Assembly (NCBI GenBank): GCA_964534745.1
Contig: CAZHQW010000003.1
Coordinates: 1 to 64,000, forward strand
DNA length: 64,000 nt
Source of the DNA: G020354785 sp964534745
GTDB lineage: Bacteria; Bacteroidota; Bacteroidia; Bacteroidales; UBA10428
Direction of reading: 5' to 3'
Both the position numbers and the translations under genes were made by a program. Positions within the stretch are counted from its first letter, which is position 1, and the number at the start of each line of letters is the position of its first letter. This document shows, piece after piece, positions 1-9,502 of this stretch. A model generated the notes under the pieces. The model saw only the letters and a program-made list of their open reading frames with translations, was not told the origin of the DNA and searched no databases.

Positions 1-566
1 GGGAAGTCCAGCCCGAAGATAAAGAAAGATACCAGACAATATTTGCCAAACATGAGGGCGCTGTGGCTGCACCGATAGCCGGACTACACTTCAGCAGGGA
101 GCTTGTGAAAAGACTTGAAATCAAGGGTATAAATTTTGCCGAAATAACACTTCATGTCGGACTGGGTAATTTCAGAACTGTCGACGTGGAAGATCTTACC
201 AAACATAAGATGGATTCAGAACAGATAATAATTACAGATGAGGCAGCGGAAATAGTAAACAAGGCAAAAGACGCAAAAAAGCAAATCTGTGCTGTAGGGA
301 CAACAGTAATGAGAACTCTTGAAAGCTCGGTTTCAACAACCGGTTACCTGAAAAGCTATAATGGATGGACTAACAAATTTATTTTTCCCCCTTACGAATT
401 TAATGTTCCTACATGTATTGTATCCAATTTTCATTTACCCCTGTCAACACTGCTGATGATGGTTTCAGCATTTGCAGGTTATGAATTTCTGTTCGAGGCT
501 TATAAAGTTGCAATTAAGGAAAAATACCGGTTTGGTACTTATGGTGATGCCATGCTGATCCTATAG
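1..566 (+). CDS. queA: tRNA preQ1(34) S-adenosylmethionine ribosyltransferase-isomerase, 5'-truncated
   Basis: QueA transfers and isomerises the ribosyl part of SAM onto 7-aminomethyl-7-deazaguanine in tRNA, giving epoxyqueuosine at the wobble base. The reading frame is open from the left window edge (first whole codon at base 3) and ends at 566, so the N-terminal part of the protein lies outside the window. The family signature HEGAVAAPIAGLHF runs across bases 51-92, followed by the LHVGLGNF and NFHLP motifs expected for QueA. A GTG at 63 is inside the conserved motif and is not the start. About 188 C-terminal residues are visible. Family assignment is firm; nothing unusual is seen apart from the truncation by the window. 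Confidence 0.95.
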   Translation, partial: EVQPEDKERYQTIFAKHEGAVAAPIAGLHFSRELVKRLEIKGINFAEITLHVGLGNFRTVDVEDLTKHKMDSEQIIITDEAAEIVNKAKDAKKQICAVGTTVMRTLESSVSTTGYLKSYNGWTNKFIFPPYEFNVPTCIVSNFHLPLSTLLMMVSAFAGYEFLFEAYKVAIKEKYRFGTYGDAMLIL

Positions 567-779
567 TCCTAATCACTGATATGTTATTCTTCAGTTTTAT
601 CCCCTGCCTGACCCGGGAATAATATCACCTGGAATATATTCATACTACATTTTTTTATTAATGCTGCAAATAATTTACGGCAGATGCAACTTTGTAATTT
701 ATTACTTGTCATTTAGTAAGAAATAGTTGAAATCTAAATAAAAATATGATATAATTGTGTTTATCTAAAACTTTGAATT

Positions 780-1364
780 ATGAAAAAACTAATTTTTGTG
801 ATTATGGCAGTTTTGCTGGTATGCCCAATGAAAGCACAGGAGGAAGAGGATGAGATCCAAACTCTGTTCGGTGGTGAAGAGATACATATTTCGGGATTCG
901 GGGGTCCATTTATGAACTTCAGCATGCTTGATGATAAATTTGCACATATGATGGGTGGTGGAGGCGGTGTCCTTATAAATAATTTCTTTTTTGGCGGTTA
1001 CGGAGTCGGCCTGACCAACAGCATAGATTACCAGGGAACCCCCAATGAACTTGCCTTTGGACATGGAGGATTCTGGCTGGGTTATAACTTTTTGGCAAAA
1101 AAAGTGATTCACCCTTCAGTGCATGTGCAAATAGGATGGGGTAAGATATCGGAAAAGCTCCCTACCGGAGGTCCTGCCTTCAGAGAAGATAATATTTTTG
1201 TTACAATCCCTACCCTGGAACTGGAGATGAATGTTACCAAATATTTTAAAATCAGTGCCGGAGCAAATTACCGTTTAGTTTTCTTTGTCGATGAAGAAGA
1301 TTTTACAGAATCTGATTTTATGAGTCCCGGGGTATTCCTTGGTTTTAAATTCGGATGGTTTTAA
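780..1364 (+). CDS. secreted outer-membrane-type beta-rich protein, function unknown
   Basis: This 194-residue protein starts with a clear Sec signal peptide (hydrophobic residues 4-17, likely cleavage after MKAQ at about 20). The mature part is rich in glycine and aromatic residues, alternates short amphipathic strands, and ends in GFKFGWF, a terminal aromatic pattern common in outer-membrane beta-barrels. An acidic stretch (EEEDE) follows the signal peptide. It stands alone between queA and the GT117 gene and is followed by a strong intrinsic terminator, so it is probably its own transcript. I do not recognise a named family. A small periplasm-exposed or outer-membrane barrel is the inference, and no enzymatic motif is visible. 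Confidence 0.8.
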   Translation: MKKLIFVIMAVLLVCPMKAQEEEDEIQTLFGGEEIHISGFGGPFMNFSMLDDKFAHMMGGGGGVLINNFFFGGYGVGLTNSIDYQGTPNELAFGHGGFWLGYNFLAKKVIHPSVHVQIGWGKISEKLPTGGPAFREDNIFVTIPTLELEMNVTKYFKISAGANYRLVFFVDEEDFTESDFMSPGVFLGFKFGWF

Positions 1365-1381
1365 AATCAAATAATGATTAT

Positions 1382-1415
1382 AAAGCGCTGCACATTACTG
1401 CAGCGCTTTTTTTTT
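1382..1415 (+). terminator. intrinsic terminator after the small outer-membrane-type gene
   Basis: A perfect 10-bp stem (1382-1391 with 1400-1409, core GCGCTGC/GCAGCGC) closes an 8-base loop and runs directly into a tract of nine T residues. It lies 18 bases after the stop codon at 1364, a classic Rho-independent terminator. Confidence 0.9.
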
Positions 1416-1513
1416 GCTATTCCAAATAAAACTTAGATAATTGGCCTAACATTCCAAATTTCCCTTATATTTATCAAAATTTTTATTGTCCGTACCCTAT
1501 TAATAGTAAGCCA

Positions 1514-4500
1514 GTGATGAAAAATTTTAAGCTCTCCAATAATATCACGGGATGGTTGATATTCATAGTGGCAGCAATAATTTATCATTTAACTCTTGAA
1601 CCGACAGCAAGCCTGTGGGACTGCGGTGAGTTTATTGCAAGCTCCTACAAGCTGGAGGTGGGCCATCCACCGGGAGCACCTCTTTTTATGATTCTTGGCA
1701 AATTCTTTTCATTGTTTGCAGGCGGAGATGTTACTAAAGTTGCTTTTATGATAAATTCTATCTCAGCCATAGCCAGTGCCCTTACCATAATGTTCCTGTT
1801 CTGGACCATTACTCACCTTGCAAGGAAAATATTTGTAAGGGAAGATAATTATTCAACCGGTATCATAATTGCTATTATAGGAAGCGGACTTGTGGGAGCG
1901 CTTGCTTACACCTTTTCAGATACCTTCTGGTTTTCTGCTGTCGAGGGAGAGGTATATGCCACTTCATCACTTTTCACTGCTGTCGTTTTCTGGGCTATAC
2001 TGAAATGGGAAAATGTTGCAGATGAAAAATATGCCAACCGCTGGATTATACTTATAGCATATCTTATGGGCCTTTCAATAGGCGTGCACCTCCTTAACCT
2101 GCTTGCCATACCTGCAATTGTACTCGTATATTACTTCAGAAAGTATAAAGCCACACCCGAGGGCATCTTCGTTGCACTCCTAATCTCATTCTTCATACTT
2201 GTTTTTATCCAGTCAGGTATAATACCCCATATTGTTGAGTTTGCCGCATTTTATGAACTTACCTTCGTAAACAAATTAGGCCTGCCATTTAATTCAGGTA
2301 CTCTTGCATTCTCCATTTACCTGATAGTTTTTATAACATGCGGCCTTGTGGCTTCTCATTCTGAAAAAGGCTTTTCTGACGTTTTATACCTTATAAGCTT
2401 TTTCGCCCTCAACTTTATTATCGGAAGTTTTCTCTGGGGAGCAATAATATCTGTCATTTTAATTATAATATATTTTGTTGTCAGAAGAAATCTCTTCAAA
2501 ACAGTGGTATATTTCTATCTTGGCATAGTCCCGGGATTAATTGTCTGGAATATATTCTTTGAGGAAAAAGATAAAAAAAAGCTTGTAAGAAAATTCAACC
2601 GTTTATATAACCTTGCCCTTACATGTTTTGCTGTTATTATTTTAGGTTATTCTTCATATGCCACAATAGTTATCAGGTCCTGTGCCAACCCTCCCATGAA
2701 CGAAAATAATCCCAATAATGTATTTTCCCTCCTCTCCTACCTTAAAAGGGAACAATATGGCGACAGGCCCCTGCTCAGGGGACAATATTTCAATGCTGTG
2801 CCCACAGGCAATGAAAAAGGAGATCCTACATACACCAAAATAGGCAAGCGTTATGTGATTACCAATTATAAGAACGAGTACAAGTATGATAAAAGGTACC
2901 TTACAATATTCCCAAGGATGTATAGCTCCAGCAATGAACATGTCGATACATATATTCAGTGGACCGGATTGAAAGAAAGTAACCTGTATGAACCCAGAAG
3001 GGACGACCAGGGTAATATTATGAGAGATAACAGCGGCAAAATAATGTATGACAGAACAAAGCCCAAGAGGCCCCCTTCATACATTCACAACATCGTATTC
3101 TTTTTAAGATACCAGCTAGGACATATGTATTTCAGGTACTTTATGTGGAATTTTGCAGGTAGGCAGAATGACGAGCAGGGACATGGGGATGCACTCACAG
3201 GCAACTGGATAAGCGGGATACCGCTTATAGATAAAATGCTTGTCGGCTCAAGCAAGAATATGCCTGATGAAATAAAGAATAATCCGTCAAGAAACACGTA
3301 TTTCATGCTTCCTCTTCTGCTGGGTATAATCGGACTGGTTTACCACCTGCAAAGAAATATCAAGGACTTTAGTGTTGTGGCCTTACTGTTTATTTTAACA
3401 GGAGTAGCAATTGTCGTATACCTTAATCAGACTCCCCTGCAGCCAAGGGAAAGAGACTATGCATATGCAGGCTCGTTTTACGCCTTCTCAATCTGGATAG
3501 GACTCGGTGTGCTGGGAATAATATATTACATAAATAAAAAATTGAAGTCAGGACTAATCAGCGCTTTAACAGTAACATTATGCCTGCTTTTTGTGCCCGG
3601 ATTAATGGCACTGGAAAACTGGGATGATCATGATCGCTCAGGAAGATATACGGCAAGCGATATTGCATACAACTACCTTAACTCCTGTGCCCCCAATGCA
3701 ATACTTTTTACAAACGGGGATAATGATACCTTCCCCTTATGGTATGCCCAGGAAGTTGAGGGTGTAAGGACGGATGTTAGGGTTGTAAACCTGATGCTTC
3801 TGAATATGGACTGGTATATTGACCAGATGAAAATAAAGGCATATGAATCTGATCCGCTGCCAATAACATTGCCAGGGGATAAATACAGGATGGGTACACG
3901 TGACGTAGTATATGTTACTGAAAGTCTGGGCAACTATATAGATATAAGAGATATAATTCAGTTTGTGGCAAGTGATAATATCCAGACCAAACTATCTGCA
4001 CGCACTGGTGAAAACTATGATTATATACCAACCCGGCATTTCAGCCTTCCTGTTGATTCGGCCCTGGTAATATCAAACGGGACCGTCAGGCCTGAGGATG
4101 CCGATAATATGGTCAAATCTATTAACTGGACAATCAATACCAGGTACCTTGGGAAAAGTGAATTGATCGTCCTTGATATCCTGGCGCATAATAACTGGGA
4201 AAGGCCTGTATACTATGTATCAACAGGACATGAGGGACTGCTTAATCTGGATGATTACCTGCAGCTTGAAGGACTGGCATACAGGCTTGTGCCAATAAAA
4301 TCAGTACCCGCGGACAGGATCAGTGCCGGCAGAATAGATACTGAAATACTTTATAACAATCTGATGAACCGATTTAGATGGCGGGGATTGGGCGATAGTA
4401 CGGTATATCTCGATAATTACCATGTAAGGACCCTGTCTATCATAAGGATGAGGCACCGTTTTAACAGGCTGGCCAGTGCTCTTATTGATGAGGGTGACAT

Positions 4501-4855
4501 TGAGAAGGCTATAAAAGTACTTGACAGATGCGTTGAGCTTACTCCTTATTATAACGTGCCATATGACATGTTCATGGTATCTATTGCAGATAATTATTAC
4601 AGGTGCAAGGCAGAAGACAAGGCAAACAAGATTATTGATAAATATACAGATATTTGCGACGGCTACCTAACCTTTTATCTTGGGCAGAATAAGAACTATA
4701 TAAACAATAACCTTAATGAAATCCAGTTTTATATGCAGGTATTGAGGAATATGCTTATAACTTCCCGCCTTTATGGACAAAAAGAGATCTCTGAGAAGAT
4801 AGAAAGTATATTCGATATACATTACCAGGCATATATGGCAAAAGCAAGATTCTGA
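1514..4855 (+). CDS. GT117 (DUF2723, TMEM260-like) membrane glycosyltransferase
   Basis: This is a 1113-residue polytopic membrane protein of the DUF2723/glycosyltransferase 117 family, related to the protein O-mannosyltransferase TMEM260. In the N-terminal membrane domain the acidic motif WDCGEF (residues 35-40) and HPPGAP (51-56) match the family's first luminal/periplasmic loop, where catalysis is expected. About 12-14 hydrophobic segments follow to about residue 730, then a soluble C-terminal region with NGDNDTFPLWY and a helical TPR-like end. The likely role is lipid-linked sugar transfer to envelope proteins or lipids in the periplasm. That is inferred from the family; the acceptor is unknown. 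It is monocistronic by context, between a terminator and a convergent gene only 10 bases away. Confidence 0.9.
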   Translation: MMKNFKLSNNITGWLIFIVAAIIYHLTLEPTASLWDCGEFIASSYKLEVGHPPGAPLFMILGKFFSLFAGGDVTKVAFMINSISAIASALTIMFLFWTITHLARKIFVREDNYSTGIIIAIIGSGLVGALAYTFSDTFWFSAVEGEVYATSSLFTAVVFWAILKWENVADEKYANRWIILIAYLMGLSIGVHLLNLLAIPAIVLVYYFRKYKATPEGIFVALLISFFILVFIQSGIIPHIVEFAAFYELTFVNKLGLPFNSGTLAFSIYLIVFITCGLVASHSEKGFSDVLYLISFFALNFIIGSFLWGAIISVILIIIYFVVRRNLFKTVVYFYLGIVPGLIVWNIFFEEKDKKKLVRKFNRLYNLALTCFAVIILGYSSYATIVIRSCANPPMNENNPNNVFSLLSYLKREQYGDRPLLRGQYFNAVPTGNEKGDPTYTKIGKRYVITNYKNEYKYDKRYLTIFPRMYSSSNEHVDTYIQWTGLKESNLYEPRRDDQGNIMRDNSGKIMYDRTKPKRPPSYIHNIVFFLRYQLGHMYFRYFMWNFAGRQNDEQGHGDALTGNWISGIPLIDKMLVGSSKNMPDEIKNNPSRNTYFMLPLLLGIIGLVYHLQRNIKDFSVVALLFILTGVAIVVYLNQTPLQPRERDYAYAGSFYAFSIWIGLGVLGIIYYINKKLKSGLISALTVTLCLLFVPGLMALENWDDHDRSGRYTASDIAYNYLNSCAPNAILFTNGDNDTFPLWYAQEVEGVRTDVRVVNLMLLNMDWYIDQMKIKAYESDPLPITLPGDKYRMGTRDVVYVTESLGNYIDIRDIIQFVASDNIQTKLSARTGENYDYIPTRHFSLPVDSALVISNGTVRPEDADNMVKSINWTINTRYLGKSELIVLDILAHNNWERPVYYVSTGHEGLLNLDDYLQLEGLAYRLVPIKSVPADRISAGRIDTEILYNNLMNRFRWRGLGDSTVYLDNYHVRTLSIIRMRHRFNRLASALIDEGDIEKAIKVLDRCVELTPYYNVPYDMFMVSIADNYYRCKAEDKANKIIDKYTDICDGYLTFYLGQNKNYINNNLNEIQFYMQVLRNMLITSRLYGQKEISEKIESIFDIHYQAYMAKARF

Positions 4856-4865
4856 AATAAGGTTT

Positions 4866-5840
4866 TTACTTTTCCCTGTCCAGCAACTTTGACACAACTT
4901 TTCTGAGCTCACTCTTCCGGCTGTCAGGAACCGGCAATTTATCAAGAAATTCAAGTCCCATACTGAAATAATAATCAATTTTTTCAGAAGTTAGTTCTCT
5001 TAAATTTAACTCATCAAAAATCCTTGTTATTTCCTTTATTTTTTCGCCTTTATCAAATTTTGCCATCCCCATCCATTCCTTAATAAAATTGACAAGACCG
5101 GTATTTTTGCTGTTCAGGGCGTTTATTAATAGAAAAGTCTTCTTATTGGTAACAATATCTCCACCTCCGGACTTGCCGAATACCTCAGGGTCGGCATATA
5201 CATCCAGCAAATCATCCTGGAGCTGAAAGGCAATGCCAATGTTCCTTCCGAATTCATAAAGCAAATCAGCACTGTAAGTCGATGCCTGTCCTGCCAATGC
5301 TCCTATTCTCAATGCTCCGGCAATAAGTGCTGCCGTCTTGAGTTCAATCATCTTCAGGTACTCGCCTATAGAAATATCTGAGCGGACTTCATATTCCATA
5401 TCATACTGCTGTCCCTCACATACCTTTATAGCAGTCTCCGTAAATACATCCAGCGCGCCCTTAAAAATATTTTCAGGACATTTTGAGAAGTATTCATAAG
5501 ATTTGACAAGCAAAACATCCCCGGAAAGAATAGCAGTATTTTCATTCCATTTTTTATGGACAGTAGTCCTGTTGCGCCTTATTTCTGACTTGTCCATCAC
5601 ATCATCATGCATTAAAGTAAAGTTGTGAAACAGCTCTATAGCAATTGCAGGATATATTGCATTATTAATCTCATCTGTAAACAAGTTGCATCCCATCAGT
5701 GTTAAGGATGGGCGAAGCCGCTTGCCTCCCACAGATAAAATATAACGTACCGGTTCATAAAGCCCCGCAGGTTCTTTATTCAGAAATATCCCTTCCAGCT
5801 CTGTGTTTATAACATTCTGACAATCTTTGAGAGTATACAT
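4866..5840 (-). CDS. short-chain polyprenyl (farnesyl/geranylgeranyl) diphosphate synthase
   Basis: A trans-isoprenyl diphosphate synthase of 324 residues, which condenses isopentenyl diphosphate with allylic diphosphates. GGKRLRP (38-44), the first aspartate-rich motif DDVMD (79-83) and the second, DDLLD (209-213), are all intact. The residue five positions before the first Asp motif is Phe74. By the known chain-length rule an aromatic there favours short products (FPP or GGPP), unlike the second synthase at 46469, which has Ala. It points toward the GT117 gene (convergent, 10-base gap) and diverges from the thioredoxin-like gene. Product length is inferred, not shown. Confidence 0.92.
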   Translation of the reverse strand: MYTLKDCQNVINTELEGIFLNKEPAGLYEPVRYILSVGGKRLRPSLTLMGCNLFTDEINNAIYPAIAIELFHNFTLMHDDVMDKSEIRRNRTTVHKKWNENTAILSGDVLLVKSYEYFSKCPENIFKGALDVFTETAIKVCEGQQYDMEYEVRSDISIGEYLKMIELKTAALIAGALRIGALAGQASTYSADLLYEFGRNIGIAFQLQDDLLDVYADPEVFGKSGGGDIVTNKKTFLLINALNSKNTGLVNFIKEWMGMAKFDKGEKIKEITRIFDELNLRELTSEKIDYYFSMGLEFLDKLPVPDSRKSELRKVVSKLLDREK

Positions 5841-5911
5841 AATGAATTATTAATTGTGTAAAAATAAATGATAAAAAATAAAGAACACTAACAAATTAAG
5901 ACATTTATGTC

Positions 5912-5919
5912 TAATTTTG
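5912..5919 (+). promoter_or_regulatory. Bacteroidota -7 promoter element before the thioredoxin-like/carA pair
   Basis: TAATTTTG matches the Bacteroidota -7 consensus TAnnTTTG and lies 19 bases before the ATG at 5939. No convincing -33 TTTG is seen at the expected spacing, so this rests on the -7 element alone. Confidence 0.45.
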
Positions 5920-5938
5920 GGCTTTTGAAAAATGACTT

Positions 5939-7411
5939 ATGAATAAATTGCTGAAATATATTATCCCGGTATTATTGATATTCGCTTACACAGAAATTAC
6001 CTGTGGCCAGGGATATAAAATTAAGGTGAAAATTAACGGTCTAAGCGATACTACTATTATTCTCGGGCACTATTTTAACAAATCGATGTATCCCGATGAT
6101 ACATCATGGGTTAATAATGAGGGAGTAGGCACATTCAGGGGAGAGAATCCATTGCCAGGAGGTATGTATGTTATTTTCCTTCCAAACACAACATTTTTCG
6201 AAATTCTCCTGAGTGATGACCAGGATTTTTATATTGAAACCGATACTGTTAATTTCATTGATAATATGAAAATCAAAGGTTCGGATGAAAATGAAATATT
6301 TCTGGGCTTCCAGAAAAAGATGAAGGCATTGGCCACCAGGGCCGAAACTCTCAGAAAAATGATAAATGATACAACTGACAGTGCCATAAAGAAGGAATAC
6401 AGAAGCGAACTTGAAGAAATCAATAAAGAAAGGATAAATCAAGTCAACTACATAGTTGAGAAATATAAGGGAATGTTTATCTCCAAATTTTTAAAGGCCA
6501 CACTTGATATAATTGTCCCCGATCCTCCGAAGGACGAACATGGCAAAATTATTGATTCAACATGGCAATATTACTATTTCAGGAATCACTATTTCGACAA
6601 TTTCGACATTTCAGATTCCCGGCTTCTGAGGACTCCGATATATGAAGACAGAATTATGTACTATATAACCAAAGTTGTGCCCCAGATACCTGATTCCTTG
6701 ATCCCCGAGGTGGATATGCTTATTGAAAAGTCGCGTGGTGATTCAAGCCTGTTCAGGTTCATGCTTATTACACTTTTTAACTATTACGGTAAAAGCAACA
6801 TAATGGGAATGGATGCGGTTCAGGTGCATATTGCCGAAAAATACTATATAAATGAATCATGGTGGAGCAGCCCTAAATTCATTGAAGACCTTAAAGACAG
6901 GGTAGCAAAAATAAAACCTCTTTTAATAGGAACTCCTGCGCAGGATATTGAACTGGTAAATATACCGGCACAACATTTTACCGAAGCCCGAAACGATACA
7001 GCCCTCAAAAAATTTCCATACATTGGGACCCTTTTTAAACTCTATGATGTCAGGGCAGATTTTACAATTTTACTTTTCTGGGAAGCAGACTGCGGGCATT
7101 GCAAAACGGTCGTCCCAAAAATGTATAGTATTTACGAGGAAAGCCTGAAAGACAAAAAGGTAAAGGTTGTTGCGATAAGTACCCTATTCGGTGAGGAAGG
7201 TAAGATAAAGTGGGTGGATTTTATAAATAAATACGGGCTTTATGACTGGATTAATGCATGGAACCCTTATTCATATGAGTTTAAGATCAAGTACAATATT
7301 ATGGCAACACCCCAGATATTTCTGCTTGATAGCGGTAAAAAAATCATAGCCAAAAACATCAGTCCGGAACAGACACTGGATATAATAAATAACATAAAAA
7401 TCCACAATTAA
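5939..7411 (+). CDS. secreted thioredoxin-like (TlpA/AhpC-type) disulfide oxidoreductase
   Basis: A 490-residue protein with an N-terminal signal peptide (hydrophobic residues 9-20, ending near TCGQG), a beta-rich N-terminal domain like the DUF4369-type domain of Bacteroidota thiol proteins, a helical middle (about 120-310), and a C-terminal thioredoxin fold. The redox motif CGHC is at 385-388 in the context WEADCGHC. A cis-Pro region (MATPQIF) follows at about 460. It should act in the periplasm, reducing or isomerising disulfides or supporting respiration-linked maturation; the partner is unknown. carA begins 20 bases downstream, so the two are probably co-transcribed, although no functional tie is obvious. 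Confidence 0.85.
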   Translation: MNKLLKYIIPVLLIFAYTEITCGQGYKIKVKINGLSDTTIILGHYFNKSMYPDDTSWVNNEGVGTFRGENPLPGGMYVIFLPNTTFFEILLSDDQDFYIETDTVNFIDNMKIKGSDENEIFLGFQKKMKALATRAETLRKMINDTTDSAIKKEYRSELEEINKERINQVNYIVEKYKGMFISKFLKATLDIIVPDPPKDEHGKIIDSTWQYYYFRNHYFDNFDISDSRLLRTPIYEDRIMYYITKVVPQIPDSLIPEVDMLIEKSRGDSSLFRFMLITLFNYYGKSNIMGMDAVQVHIAEKYYINESWWSSPKFIEDLKDRVAKIKPLLIGTPAQDIELVNIPAQHFTEARNDTALKKFPYIGTLFKLYDVRADFTILLFWEADCGHCKTVVPKMYSIYEESLKDKKVKVVAISTLFGEEGKIKWVDFINKYGLYDWINAWNPYSYEFKIKYNIMATPQIFLLDSGKKIIAKNISPEQTLDIINNIKIHN

Positions 7412-7430
7412 CTGAATTAGAAATTATTTA

Positions 7431-8510
7431 ATGGAACAAAAGGAAGTAAGATTGATTCTGGAAGACGGCAAAGAATTTGCCGGACTCTCATTTGGTTACG
7501 AACAGTCTGTATCGGGAGAAGTAGTATTTAATACTGCGATGACAGGTTATCCGGAAAGTTTAACAGATCCTTCGTACAAAGGACAGATACTTGTGCTTAC
7601 CTATCCTATAGTCGGCAACTATGGCGTTCCGTCGAAATTAAAAGCTGATAACCTTTATAAATATTTTGAATCATACGCCTTGCATATTTCGGGATTGATA
7701 ATATGTGACTACACTGCTTCCTATAGTCACTGGAATGCTGATAAAAGCCTGGGTGAATGGCTGAAAGAATACAAAGCCCCTGGTATATACGGCATAGATA
7801 CACGCGCATTAACCAAGATACTGAGGGAGCAGGGTACAATGCTGGGAAAGGTAGTTTTTAACGGGGAGGATATAGAATTTTATGATCCCAATAAGGATAA
7901 TCTGGTAGCCCAGGTCAGCACTATTAAAAAGACTATATACGGAAGCGGCAAATACAGGATTTTGCTTATAGACTGCGGTGTTAAATATAATATCATACGT
8001 AACCTGCTGAAGCGCGATACAACTGTAATCGTTGTTCCATGGGACTGGGACATATCCACAGAGGACTATGACGGACTTTTCATATCAAACGGACCGGGTG
8101 ATCCTAAGATGTGTGACAAAACCATAGCCAATATCAAAAAAGCTCTTGATAAAGATACCCCTATATACGGAATCTGTCTCGGTAACCAGTTAATGGCACT
8201 TGCAGCAGGTGCAGAGTCCTATAAACTTAAATACGGACACCGCAGCCATAACCAGCCGGTTATCCAGGTCGGTACGAATAAAGCATATGTAACTTCACAA
8301 AATCATGGCTTCGCTATTGATAACAGCACTCTGCCTGAAAAGTGGAAGCCTTTGTTCATTAATCTTAACGATAATACAAATGAGGGTATGAAGCATATAT
8401 CCAAACCGTTCTTTTCTTCCCAGTTTCACCCCGAAGCTTCAGGAGGGCCAACCGACACGGAATTTCTCTTCGATCAGTTCATCGAACTGGTAAAAAAATA
8501 CAAGGGATAA
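7431..8510 (+). CDS. carA: carbamoyl-phosphate synthase small (glutaminase) subunit
   Basis: CarA hydrolyses glutamine and channels ammonia to the large subunit CarB for carbamoyl phosphate, feeding arginine and pyrimidine synthesis. The 359-residue protein has the N-terminal CPSase small-subunit domain (about 1-140, with FNTAMTGYPES) and a class I glutamine amidotransferase domain with nucleophile Cys249 (GICLGNQ) and catalytic His333/Glu335 (FHPEA). The length is normal. carB is not adjacent: the next gene is on the opposite strand, so the two subunits are encoded apart here. The ATG at 7431 fits family alignments. Confidence 0.96.
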   Translation: MEQKEVRLILEDGKEFAGLSFGYEQSVSGEVVFNTAMTGYPESLTDPSYKGQILVLTYPIVGNYGVPSKLKADNLYKYFESYALHISGLIICDYTASYSHWNADKSLGEWLKEYKAPGIYGIDTRALTKILREQGTMLGKVVFNGEDIEFYDPNKDNLVAQVSTIKKTIYGSGKYRILLIDCGVKYNIIRNLLKRDTTVIVVPWDWDISTEDYDGLFISNGPGDPKMCDKTIANIKKALDKDTPIYGICLGNQLMALAAGAESYKLKYGHRSHNQPVIQVGTNKAYVTSQNHGFAIDNSTLPEKWKPLFINLNDNTNEGMKHISKPFFSSQFHPEASGGPTDTEFLFDQFIELVKKYKG

Positions 8511-8514
8511 TATA

Positions 8515-9483
8515 TCAAAGTAGTGAATTTCTTATTTCACCCCATCTTCCACTGCTGATCTTAGCCCCCACCTCTTCTATTACCTTTCCTGCAAGAAGGG
8601 CTCCAATTTCACCACTTCTTTGCATCGGCATTTTATTTATCAATCCGTATAAGAACCCTGCTGCATATAAATCACCTGCTCCCGTGGTGTCGATACAGTC
8701 TGCTTTTATGATCCCAATTTCAAACTCTTCTTTGCCCTTTCTTATTAATGATCCCTTATCTCCTGTTTTTACAATCGCTATCTCAGCCATTTCAGATAAT
8801 ACAGACAGTGCCTGCTCCGGTTCTTTGCCGGTAAATGCCAGTGCTTCCTCTTCATTGGCAAATATTATGTCAACATAGGAGGGAATAAGCTTTTTCAGGA
8901 ATCCCAGGTTCTCCTCAACAACATTGTAACTCGCCAGGTCCAGACATACCTTTAACCCGTTCTCCCTGGCAATTCTAATGGCAGTTTCTATTAACTCATG
9001 GTTCTGTAATAAATACCCTTCAATATGAAAATATTCATATCCCCTGAACAGCCCACTGCTGATATCTTCAGCAGTCTGTTCGAGTGCCGCCCCCAGGTAA
9101 ACCGCAAATGTTCGTTCTGAATCCGGACTGATTAAAGTAACAGCTCTTCCCGTATCTGCCTTTCCGCGAAACAGCAGTGGCTTTATTCCTGCCCTTTCAA
9201 GATCCTGTTTAAAAAAATCACCCAGCTCATCATGCCCGATCTTGCCAATATAGCCTGTTTCAATGCCCATCTCTGCCAGTCCGTGAATCGTGTTGGCAGC
9301 CGAACCACCGGAAGCCTTTTTTGCACCAGTACCGGCTGCCCTGTCTTCAATCTCCCTTGCAAAAGTCCTGTCAACAAGCTGCATACTGCCCTTTGGCAGA
9401 TTTAATTCATCAAGAAGATTATCACTTTCAAGCCTTATAAGTATATCAACAAGGGCATTACCCATTCCCAGCACTTTTGCCAT
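8515..9483 (-). CDS. PfkB-family sugar/nucleoside kinase (adenosine-kinase-like)
   Basis: A 322-residue ribokinase-fold kinase. The N-terminal GMGNALVDI (6-14) and GGSAANT (59-65) bind the sugar or nucleoside. The C-terminal DTTGAGD (265-271) is the anion-hole motif with the presumed catalytic base Asp271. The GNALVDIL start and overall pattern are those usually annotated as adenosine kinase in Bacteroidota, so nucleoside salvage (adenosine to AMP) is the best guess; other sugars cannot be excluded. Once the false gap is removed, the FG-GAP protein gene ends only 19 bases upstream on the same strand. Confidence 0.88.
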   Translation of the reverse strand: MAKVLGMGNALVDILIRLESDNLLDELNLPKGSMQLVDRTFAREIEDRAAGTGAKKASGGSAANTIHGLAEMGIETGYIGKIGHDELGDFFKQDLERAGIKPLLFRGKADTGRAVTLISPDSERTFAVYLGAALEQTAEDISSGLFRGYEYFHIEGYLLQNHELIETAIRIARENGLKVCLDLASYNVVEENLGFLKKLIPSYVDIIFANEEEALAFTGKEPEQALSVLSEMAEIAIVKTGDKGSLIRKGKEEFEIGIIKADCIDTTGAGDLYAAGFLYGLINKMPMQRSGEIGALLAGKVIEEVGAKISSGRWGEIRNSLL

Positions 9484-9502
9484 ATTCTACGGACCAGTAA
9501 AA

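Noticed and set aside
3892..3906. Additional CACGTG core at 3898 as a third parS site
   Set aside because: Flanking bases (TACACGTGACG) do not match the palindromic consensus, and it is inside the GT117 coding region.
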